A DNA stretch of 26,677 nt from Chrysophaeum taylorii. Taxonomy: Eukaryota; Sar; Pelagophyceae; Pelagomonadales; Pelagomonadaceae. Positions 1 through 7,766 of the stretch are shown here, piece by piece. The position numbers were made by a program, and so were the translations under genes. The stretch is from positions 1 to 26,677 of the forward strand of contig JAQMWT010000582.1 of NCBI GenBank assembly GCA_029834535.1, given 5' to 3'. Each line of letters begins with the position of its first letter. Positions within the stretch are counted from its first letter, which is position 1. The notes under the pieces were generated by a model. It did not search any database. It was given only the letters and a program-made list of their open reading frames with translations, and was not told where the DNA came from.

Positions 1-1242
1 GCCGGCCGGCGGCGCGGCGCCATCGCCGCGCCGTCGCGGGACGCCGCGCCGAGTTTTTTTTTCGGGTTTGTCGAGTGGACGTCAACCGCGGGCGAGTCCG
101 ATACCGCGGTCGCGACGTCGATGGCCGCTCGCAGCGGCGACGAAGCCGGCGGCACGCATCGTATCGAAGGTGAAACGGTCTTGGATCCACCGAGTCGACG
201 GTCGAGTCTCGTTCGCTCTCGCACGTTCTCGAGGACGGCCCGTCGGAAGATCGAGTCGTAGCCGTGGAAGCGGGCTTTGACCGCAGACGCGAGCGCGGCA
301 AGCCCTTCTCGATTTCGGTGGCGGCTCGCAGCGGCGACGAAGCCGGCGGCTGCATCGCGCGCGTACCGAAGAGTTCGCGCGCAAAAAAAGGCGAAATCGC
401 GTCGCATTTTTGCGCGCGCCAGAAGCCCGAAAGAACCCCGAACGTAAAACGCCGGCATGCGATGCCGGCGTCGAGCCTCGCGTAGCGTCCCTGGCTCGAG
501 CGCGTCGTCCCGTTTGCCGGGCGAAGGCTCCATCGCCGTCGCACGCGACAACCTTACTTCAAAAAAATTTTTTTTACGACTACAACCTTACCCTGATCGC
601 TGACTGCGGGCGATGGAGGACGGTGCCTCACGAATCCTGAGCCTTGCGAGGGCCATCCGCCCTCCCGGCGTAGGTTGGCACCTATTCGCCTCCCGGGCGT
701 GCCGGTTGGCAGCCGGAACGTTCGCTGTGGGACGGGGCATGGCGGGGTGGCGAAGACGGAAGGTTAGGGTTTTCTTCCTCGAAATACTCGCGATCTACGA
801 CTACGCCAGCATACAGCCAGCATAGAAATCGACCATCCGACAGGGTTTTCTTTTCAACGAATACTACGGTTTTTCTTCTTCGAAATACTCTCTCGCCTAA
901 GGGTTTTCTCTCTCCTTCGAAATACTACCAGGATCCGAACTCGAGACGTACGTACAGCAATCACCCAGATTCTCGCTCAAACTTCTAGGGTCTCTTCGAT
1001 ACTCCAAGGGTCGCCGCAGATAGCAAGAACAAAACATTTTATAAACATTAAGGCTTTTGGCGCATACATTTAGCAAAGAACAGAAAGTAGGCCTCGAGTG
1101 AAGCGTTTTGAAATGAATCGGCTTTACAAAACGCAGATTTTGACGGCCCGTTTCGAGCATACATAGGGCTTCGAACAGAAAGTAGAGTTCCGTTAATTGA
1201 TCCTCACACACTCACACACGTTTCCCAATTAATTATTGTGGA
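1..1242. repeat. 2-kb tandem satellite, copy 1 (5' truncated by the window)
   Basis: First, partial copy of a unit that recurs at 1243-3296 and 3297-5478. Shared landmarks are a T-run followed by CGGGTTTGTCGA (near 52-75), GGCGACGAAGCCGGCGGC blocks, a TCGCATTTTTGCGCGCGCC block near 402, the string CCAGGATCCGAACTCGAG near 928, and an AATTAATTATTGTGGACTAG boundary near 1227. The first 540 bases are very GC-rich; the rest is AT-rich. Open frames on both strands through the GC-rich part are Arg/Ala/Ser-rich and look like composition artefacts. I recognise no gene. GGTTAGGGTTTTC occurs near 764, but not as a telomere-like array. Confidence 0.85.
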
Positions 1243-3296
1243 CTAGTAAGGCCAAGTCGGGTTTTTTCGGCCTTTTTCTCGGGGGGCAAGCCCCCCGAAC
1301 CCCCGAGAATTGGGGGGCTCTGCCCCCAACCCCCGCCGGGACACCCCCGACCCCCACGGCCCCCAAGGCCCCCCGGGCCTCTGCTGGCGCGCACGGACGC
1401 GGGTGCCGACCAAAAACGCCGTCGCACGCCGTGGCAACGGTTTTTTTTCGTCATTTTCGGTTCTTGAACTTGTTGAGATCCGTTATGAGGGTTTATGGTA
1501 GAGCGTGTGGCTTCTGCGGTAAGGCTTGTGCGTGTGTTATTTTCGGCTTTGCGTGCCGCGACGCGGTGGACGTGGCCGCCGACCACACGCCCGTTTTATT
1601 CTCTTTCTTTGCCGTGGGATCCTGTGGGAGGAGACAACAGGCTCGGGGTGGAGGAGGCGGACTCCCCATTGGGGAGTTTTAGGCCGTGGGAATAAAGGGT
1701 GTAGTAGTCTTTTATTAATATCCATGGTGCGAGTTGGAGGAGGTAGACAGGGATGAGGCGGTGGAGAATGGAGCGCGCACCGTTGGAGTTGACAGGGCGT
1801 GGGTTTCGAAGGAGCACGACGGAGATTTATCCGTGTGGCCGACGGTGGCCGATGGTCTAGACGTAGATAGCGGACGTCCCGTCGCGGTCGACGGTCGAGC
1901 GGGGTTCGGGTCGAGGACGACCCGCGCGAAGAGCGAGGCGTGGCGGTGGATGCGGGCTCCGTTCCCTCGGCGATGGCCAGACCGCGGCCACGGGCGGTCG
2001 TCGTGGACGCGCGCGGGCGGCTCGTCGGCGCGTAGGCGCACCGGTCGCGGCGACGACGGGGCGTCTGTCGTAGAAGGCAAAGCGGAGGCGGCGAGTCCCA
2101 GGACGTCGCGCGACCACCGTCGACCAAGCCGAAATCGCGGTAGCAGACGCGTCGAGGTCGAAGACTCGTCGCGCCGGCGACGTCGTCGCGGCCTTCGTCG
2201 ACGCCGGCCGCGACTTTACGGCGAGCCGTTGTCGCCCGCGGGGGAGAGTCCGAGGCCGCGGTCGCGACGGCGGTGGCCGCTCGCAGCGGCGACGAAGACG
2301 CCGGCACGCATCGTATCGAAGCGCTGGCGCACGCGTCGAGCTCGACGCGCCGCGGAGTTTTTATTTCGGGTTGGTCGACTGGACGTCAACCCGCGGGCGA
2401 GTCCGAGTCCGCGGTCGCGACGGCGGTGGCCGCTCGCGGCGACGAAGCCGCCGGCACGCATCGTAACGAAGGTTAAACGGTGGTCGATCCACCGAGTCGA
2501 CCGTCGCGTCTCGTTCGGTCGCGCGTTCTCGAGGACGTCCCGTCGGAAGAGCGAGTCGTAGCCGTGGAAGCGGGCTTTGACCGCAGACGCGAGCGCGGCA
2601 AGCCGTTGTCGATTTCGGTGGCCGGTCTCCGCGGCGACGAAGACGGCGGCACGCATCGCGCGCGTACCGAAGAGTTCGCGCGCAAAAAAGGCGAAATCGC
2701 GTCGCATTTTTGCGCGCGCCAGAACCCCGAAAGAACCCCGAAAGATAAGAGGGAGCCAGCCGGCATGCCATGCCGGCGTCGAGGCTCGCGTCCCTGGCTC
2801 GAGCGCGTCGTCCCGTTTGCCGGGCGAAGGCTCCATCGCCGTCGTCGACCTTCAACCTTCAAAAAGATCGGCCGAGGGTTTGTGTAGCAAATAGCAAAGT
2901 TTTGACTTTACAAAGTTTTGACTTTACAAAACGCAGATTTTGTCGGCCCGTTTCGAGCATACATAGGACCACCAGGATCCGAACTCGAGACGTACGTACA
3001 GCAACAACCCCAGATTCTCGCTCAAACTTCTTCGCTCTCTCCGATACTACATACTACAAGGCTCTCGCCGCAGATGGCAAGAAGAAAACATTTTATAAAT
3101 AGCTTTGCTTTTGGCTCATACATTTAGCAAAGAACAGAAAGTAGGCCGGAGGTGAAGCGTTTTGAAATGAATCGGCTTTACAAAACGCAGATTTTGTCGG
3201 CCCGTTTCGAGCATACATAGGGATTCGAACAGAAAGTAGAGTTCCGTTAATGTGTCGGGACACACACACTGACATTTCCCAATTAATTATTGTGGA
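1243..3296. repeat. 2-kb tandem satellite, copy 2
   Basis: Complete 2,054-bp unit bounded on both sides by ATTATTGTGGACTAGTAAGGCC. It opens with a G/C-run hairpin block, then a GC-rich segment (about 1740-2860) with internal diverged sub-repeats of the type GTGGCCGCTCGC..GGCGACGAAG..CCGGCACGCATCG (near 2274, 2427 and 2620), then an AT-rich tail. It differs from copies 1 and 3: it lacks the block with GGTTGGCACCTATTCGCCTCC (present near 672 and 4923) and instead carries a 46-bp direct repeat (2923-2968 and 3176-3221). This copy is therefore internally rearranged. No domain is recognisable in any frame. Confidence 0.85.
1276..1382. repeat. G/C-run hairpin block in satellite copy 2
   Basis: Successive perfect or near-perfect short palindromes built of homopolymer runs, including GGGGGGCAAGCCCCCC and TTGGGGGGCTCTGCCCCCAA, followed by C-runs separated by GA or AC. 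The same block occurs at about 3330-3412 in copy 3 with changed run lengths, as expected of slippage. The function is unknown; the DNA can form hairpins or G-quadruplexes. Confidence 0.7.
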
Positions 3297-5478
3297 CTAG
3301 TAAGGCCAAGTCGGGTTTTTTTCGGCCTTTTTCTCGGGGGCAAGCCCCCGAACCCGAGAATTGGGGGGCTCTTCCCCCCAAACCCCCCGCCGGGGGACAC
3401 CCCCGGACCCCCCACCGCCTCGACGGCCGCCGCGTCTCGGGAGCCGACCAAAAACGCCGTCGCACGCCGTGGAAATTCTGTCTTTTCGGTTCTTGAAGAT
3501 TTCTGCGCAATTTTTCGTTCTTGGGTTAGGGTGTGTACCGTTTTCCTTCCTTTCCGTTGCGCGAAGCGTTCTGGGGGTTAGCGTTATGCCTGTTTATTTT
3601 CGGCTTTGCGTTTTTTGCGGATGGACTATGTGATGGCGGATGGCCGCTTTCTTTATTGGAGTATTTCCCTATAGACAATATTTTTGGTGTAGGCGCCGGG
3701 GTGGCGGCGGGCGTAGTGAGAAGGAGGGCGCGGCGCATAATCCATAGATAGCGGACGCGCCGTCGCGGTCGACGGTTCCAGAGGTTCTCGCGGCGAGGTC
3801 GACCCGCGTGAAGAGCGAGGCGTGGCCGTGGAAGCGGGCTTCGTCGTAGACGCGAGCGGGGAGGTCTTCGTCTCCGTCGGCGATGGCCAGAGCGCGGCCA
3901 CGGGCGGTCGTCGTGGACGCGCGCAGGCGCGCGGCCGGTCGTGGGCGCGTCGGCGCGCGGCGCGCTCGTCGCGGTCGTCGCCGCGTTGTTCCTGGTCTTC
4001 GATCCGTAGGCGCTCCAGCAGTAGGTCGCGAGGTTTGCGATGGCCAGAACGCGGCCAGTCCCAGGACGTGGCGCGACCACCGTCGACCAAAGCGAAATCG
4101 CGGTCGCAGACGCGTCGAGGTCGACGACGCCTCGACGAAGGCCGCGACTTTACGGCGAGCCGTTGTCGCCCGCGGGGGAGAGTCCGAGGCCGCGGTCGCG
4201 ACGGCGGTGGCCGCTCGCAGCGGCGACGAAGACGCCGGCACGCATCGTATCGAAGCGCTGCCCGGCGGCGCGGCGCGCCGCCCGTCGAGCGAGCCGCGGA
4301 GTTTTTTTTCGGGTTGGTCGACTGGACGTCAACCCGCGGGCGAGTCCGAGTCCGCGGTCGCGACGTCGGTGGCCGCTCGCAGCGGCGACGAAGCCGGCGG
4401 CACGCATCGTATCGAAGGTGAAACGATGTTCGATCCACCGAGTCGACGGTCGAGTCTCGTTCGGTCGCGCACGTTCTCGAGGACGGCCCGTCGGAAGATC
4501 GAGTCGTAGCCGTGGAAGCGGGCTTTGACCGCAGACGCGAGCGCGGCAAGCCCTTCTCGATTTCGGTGGCCGGTCGCAGCGGCGACGAAGACGCCGGCAC
4601 GCATCGCGCGCGTGTGTACCGAAGAGTTCGCGCGCAAAAAAGGCGAAATCGCGTCGCATTTTTGCGCGCGCCAGAACCCCGAAAGAACATCGAACGAAAA
4701 ACCCCGGCATGCCATGCCGGCGTCGAGGCTCGCGTAGCGTCCCTGGCTCGAGCGCGTCGTCCCGTTTGCCGGGCGAAGGCTCCATCGCCGTCGCACGCGT
4801 CAACCTTACTTCCAAAAAGATCGGCCGAGGGTTTGCATAGCAATCGCTGACTGCGGTTGCGATGGAGGACGGTGCCTCATGAATCCTGAGCCTTGCGAGG
4901 GCCCCCCGCCCTCCCGGCGTAGGTTGGCACCTATTCGCCTCCCGGGCGGGCCGGTTGGCAGCCGGAACGTTCGCAGTGGGACGGGGTATGGCCGGGGGGC
5001 GAAGACGGAAGGTTAGGGCTTTCTTCTTCGAATACTCTCGATCTACGACTACCAGCATACAGCATACAAATCGACCATCCGAGAGGGTTTTCTTTTAAAC
5101 GAATACTACGGGTTTTCTTCTTCGAAATACTCTCGACTAAGGGTTTTCTCCTTCGAAATACTACCAGGATCCGAACTCGAGACGTACGTACAGCAACCAC
5201 CCCAGATTCTCGCTCAAACTTCTACGGTCTCTCCGATACTACAAGGCTCGCCGCAGATGGCAAGAAGAAAACATTTTATAAATAGCTTTGCTTTTGGCTC
5301 ATACATTTAGCAAAGAACAGAAAGTAGGCCGCGGGTGAAGCGTTTTGAAATAAATCGGCTTTACAAAACGCAGATTTTCTCGGGCCGTTTCGAGCATACA
5401 TGCTCGAAAGAACAGAAAGTAGAGGTCCGGTAATGTGCTGTCACGGACTGACACACGTTTCCCAATTAATTATTGTGG
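3297..5478. repeat. 2-kb tandem satellite, copy 3
   Basis: Third unit, starting at the same GACTAGTAAGGCC boundary and ending in CCCAATTAATTATTGTGG near 5460. The GC-rich interior repeats the GGCGACGAAG..CCGGCACGCATCG module (near 4220, 4382 and 4580), and the AT-rich tail repeats CCAGGATCCGAACTCGAG near 5164. It keeps the GGTTGGCACCTATTCGCCTCC segment seen in copy 1. It is the last unit before the AT-rich ATTGTGGA array. No coding potential beyond GC-driven open frames. Confidence 0.85.
3330..3412. repeat. G/C-run hairpin block in satellite copy 3
   Basis: Counterpart of the block near 1276. GGGGGCAAGCCCCCG and TTGGGGGGCTCTTCCCCCC are visible, again directly after the unit boundary and a T-run. 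Run lengths differ by one or two bases from copy 2. Confidence 0.7.
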
Positions 5479-5541
5479 ATTAAATTAAATTAATTGTGGA
5501 TTAATTATTGTGGATTATTGTGGATGGATTATTGTGGATTA
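5460..5541. repeat. ATTATTGTGGATT short array
   Basis: At least five close copies of ATTGTGGATT separated by AT-rich spacers. The same motif forms the boundary of the 2-kb satellite units (near 1230 and 3290) and recurs at 7761-7773 just before the CC2D2A frame. It therefore brackets the helicase-bearing duplication on both sides. Confidence 0.75.
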
Positions 5542-5553
5542 ACAAGTGCAGGC

Positions 5554-5862
5554 CAGTAAGTTCACCTAGCCCCAATCTCTAACCCCAGTAAGTTCAGGTC
5601 TGGTCCCAGCATATAAGTTCACCTGGTCAGTAAGTTCACCTAGCTCACACCAACTCCTTTGAGCTCGTCGCTCTCGCCTCCGCCAATCTAAGCTGCTTTG
5701 ATCCGCACGCGCCGCCAACCTTTGAGTTTACTCTAAAAACCCTTTACTCTAAAAACCCCAGTATGATCACCTGGTCCCAGTTTCACCTGGTCACTCAGCT
5801 CACCTAGTCCCAATCTCCAACCCCAGTAAGTTCACCTGGCCCCAGTAAGTTCACCTACAGTG
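5554..5862 (+). repeat. AGTAAGTTCACCT short-repeat cluster A
   Basis: Irregular copies of a roughly 20-bp unit, CCCAGTAAGTTCACCTGGTC, alternating with CCCAATCTCTAACCC (near 5554, 5587, 5616, 5633, 5824 and 5843). Each full unit contains GTAAGT, a perfect eukaryotic 5' splice-site hexamer. A non-repetitive GAGCTCGTCGCTCTCGCC block interrupts the cluster. Confidence 0.8.
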
Positions 5863-5869
5863 CGCGTGT

Positions 5870-6250
5870 AGACGCCGTGAGGGGGCTTATCGGTATTGCG
5901 CAGCACGTGTGGGGTAGGGTGGAGTCGTCGACCCAGATGAGTATATCTCCTCGGGGTTGCCGATCGACAGAGAGCCACGTAGAGCTGGACGTGGCAGAAG
6001 ACGGGCTTGGGAAAGAGGACGCCGACCTCGCGGGGCGTCTGGCCCTGGCTCTTGTTGATCGTTTGGCGTAGGCGGGCCTTAAGCGATACAGGTTGGAGGA
6101 GCCTCGGTGACAACGACACGATCGATCATGTATCTGGTACCGTTGCAGTGGCCGTGCGACGGGTCGAGGTTGCGAAGACATTAAGCTCGCGATCAAAGTC
6201 AGCATGCCGTTGGTTGTCAGGGAGTTGAAAACTCTACTGTAAAGAGCGAG
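5870..6250 (-). pseudogene. PIF1/Helitron-type helicase C-terminal remnant (copy A)
   Basis: The minus strand keeps the last conserved blocks of a PIF1-family helicase, the type fused to Rep in Helitrons. A block equivalent to LRNLDPSxGLCNGTR reads LRNLDPSHGHCNGTR (about 6177-6130). Motif VI reads TINKSQGQT (about 6065-6039), followed by VGVLFPKPVFCHVQLYVALCR (about 6030-5962). These blocks lie in different frames, with a stop between the CNGTR and TINKSQGQT parts, so the copy cannot encode a working helicase. Walker A/B and any HUH Rep domain are absent, so a free PIF1 gene cannot be fully excluded; the repetitive setting favours Helitron. Confidence 0.75.
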
Positions 6251-6373
6251 GCGTCGTCGTCGTGGAAATAGTCTGCGAGGTCGCCGTAGACGGCTTGGAG
6301 GATCACTATCTGGCTCTCGCGCCTACCTGATCCTTACTCTCGCGCCTACCTGATCCTTACCCTAAATCGAGGG

Positions 6374-6377
6374 ACAA

Positions 6378-6412
<35 letters not shown>

Positions 6413-6415
6413 TCT
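6374..6415. repeat. CAGA tetranucleotide microsatellite (unit A)
   Basis: An ACAAACAAACAGACAGAC-type run ending ACATCTGTCG. The terminal TCTGT can pair back with the ACAGA run. Confidence 0.85.
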
Positions 6416-6442
6416 GTCGAATAGTAGTTAAGACAAGTGCAG

Positions 6443-6760
6443 GCCAGTAAGTTCACCTATCTCTAACCCCAGTAAGTTCACCTGGTCCCAGTAAGTTCAC
6501 CTAGTCCCAATCTCTAACCCCAGTAAGTTCCGTGTAAGCCCACTCGTGCTCACACCCACTCACCCACTCTCCTTCGAGCTCGTCGCTCTCACCTCCGCCA
6601 ATCTAAGCTGCTCTGATCCGTACACGCCGCTAGCCTTTGCGTTCACTCTAAAAACCCCAGTAAGTTCACTTGGTCCCAGTAAGTTCACCTGGTCACTAAG
6701 TTCACCTAGTCCCAATCTCAAACCCCAGTAAGTTCACCTGGTCCCAGTAAGTTCACCTAC
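6443..6760 (+). repeat. AGTAAGTTCACCT short-repeat cluster B
   Basis: Copy of the preceding cluster in unit B, with the same unit, the same CCCAATCTCTAACCC spacer and the same GAGCTCGTCGCTCTCACC interruption. It runs up to the target site of the TIR element at 6764. Confidence 0.8.
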
Positions 6761-6763
6761 AGT

Positions 6764-7018
6764 AGGGTCGGATAAGAAAACGAGACTAGCCCGCGCTGCA
6801 ACGACGGGTCCTACAACGCGTGGGCTTTTTCCTTTTTTTGCGTGAGGAGACGAAAGGATGCCGACTTCACTATGGGGACTAGTTCCATCGCGACGATCTC
6901 GCGGCGTGGACATACTGCTTGAGTACAAATGAACATAGCTCAGCGATCCGTTGAGTATGTCTTAGTACAAACTGAAACATAGTTAACGGCTCGTACGAAC
7001 TTTCTTATCCGACCCCTG
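6764..7018. mobile_element. hAT-like non-autonomous TIR element (MITE)
   Basis: The 255-bp element starts AGGGTCGGATAAGAAA and ends TTTCTTATCCGACCCCTG, giving terminal inverted repeats of about 16 bp. It is flanked by an identical 8-bp direct repeat CCTACAGT (6756-6763 and 7019-7026). Unit A retains the matching empty site at 5855-5866. An 8-bp target duplication and a YARNG-like terminus are typical of hAT transposons. It has no transposase frame. Internal short repeats resemble GAACATAG..AGTACAAA. Copia or Helitron origin is ruled out by the TIRs plus the target duplication. Confidence 0.8.
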
Positions 7019-7049
7019 CCTACAGTGCGCGTGTAGACGCCGGGAGGGG

Positions 7050-7680
7050 GCTTATCGGTATTGCGCAGCACTTGTGGGGTAGGGTGGAGTCGTCGACTCA
7101 GAAGAGGATATCCTCGGGGTTGCCGATCGACAGAGAGCCACGTCTCGGGGTTGCCGATCGACAGAAAGCCACGTAGAGCTGGACGTGGCAGAAGACGGGC
7201 TTGGGAAAGAGGACGCCGACCTTGCGGGGCGACTGGCTCTTGTTGATCGTCTGGCGTAGGCGGGCCTTAAGCGATACAGGTTGGAGGAGCCTCGGTGACA
7301 ACGACACGATCGATCATGTATCTGGTACCGTTGCAGTGGCCGTGTGACGGGTCGAGGTTGCGAAGACATTAAGCTCGCGATCAAAGTCAGCATGCCGTTG
7401 GTTGTCAGGGAGTTGAAAACTTTACTGTAAAGAGCGAGGCGTCGTCTTCCGACCCAGCCTAGTCAGCCGAAAAGAACTCCGACGCCTCGTCTCCGGGAAA
7501 AAAAAGGCCGCGGTCATGCGCGCGTTGTCAGCATCGACAACATCGTTTCGACGGGGCGTGAGAATGGCGCGCTGAAAGAGCCGCCGCGGGTCGTGGAAAA
7601 TAGTCTGCGAGGTCGCCGTAGACGGCTTGGAGGATCACTGTCTGGCTCTCGCGCCTACCTGATCCTTACTCTCGCGTCTA
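7050..7680 (-). pseudogene. PIF1/Helitron-type helicase C-terminal remnant (copy B)
   Basis: Second copy of the fragment, in unit B. It preserves more of the upstream part: a block resembling the helicase AILTPxNxxVDxxN motif (about 7571-7515) and a VYGDLADY stretch (about 7626-7600), then the LRNLDPSHGHCNGTR-type and TINKSQ blocks. It is frameshifted in several places and carries a 31-bp tandem duplication through the PKPVFCHVQLYVA block. It looks closer to the ancestor than copy A, which lost the AILTP segment. Confidence 0.75.
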
Positions 7681-7705
7681 CCTGATCCTTACCCTAAATC
7701 GAGGG

Positions 7706-7745
7706 ACAGACAAACAGACAGACAGACAGACAAACAAACATCTGT
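7706..7745. repeat. CAGA tetranucleotide microsatellite (unit B)
   Basis: Counterpart of the unit A microsatellite, with the same flanks (CTAAATCGAGGGACA before, CATCTGTCGA after) and a slightly different repeat number. Confidence 0.85.
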
Positions 7746-7766
7746 CGATTAGTAGTTAGGATTATT

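Larger units (their letters stand above)
5542..6432. repeat. Segmental duplication, unit A
   Basis: Begins with ACAAGTGCAGGCCAGTAAG and ends with CTGTCGAATAGTAGTTAAG. Unit B starts again with the same ACAAGTGCAGG string at 6433. In order it contains AGTAAGTTCACCT-type short repeats, a GAGCTCGTCGCTCTCGCCTC block, a minus-strand helicase remnant and a CAGA microsatellite. Unit A is shorter than unit B because it lacks the TIR element, a 31-bp tandem copy, and about 145 bp of the helicase frame. Confidence 0.85.
6433..7760. repeat. Segmental duplication, unit B
   Basis: Second unit of the tandem duplication, in the same order as unit A. Extra features are a 255-bp TIR element (6764-7018), a 31-bp tandem copy at 7113-7143/7144-7174, and a longer helicase fragment (about 7447-7590) that unit A has lost. 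It ends in GATTAGTAGTTAGG, immediately before the ATTATTGTGGATT that precedes the CC2D2A open frame. Confidence 0.85.

Noticed and set aside
764..776. GGTTAGGGTTTTC as telomeric repeat
   Set aside because: Occurs only once per satellite unit, not as an array.
1537..2307. Long Arg/Ser/Pro-rich frames in the GC-rich satellite (for example minus 1537-2307, plus 1734-2561, minus 3653-4843)
   Set aside because: Several frames on both strands are open at once because of high GC. There is no domain and no preserved frame between satellite copies.
1..5478. Ankyrin-like repeats on the minus strand of the satellite (AAASGH-type strings)
   Set aside because: Only the AAxxGH tetrad is suggestive. Spacing is 150-190 bp rather than about 99 bp, and the frame is not maintained.
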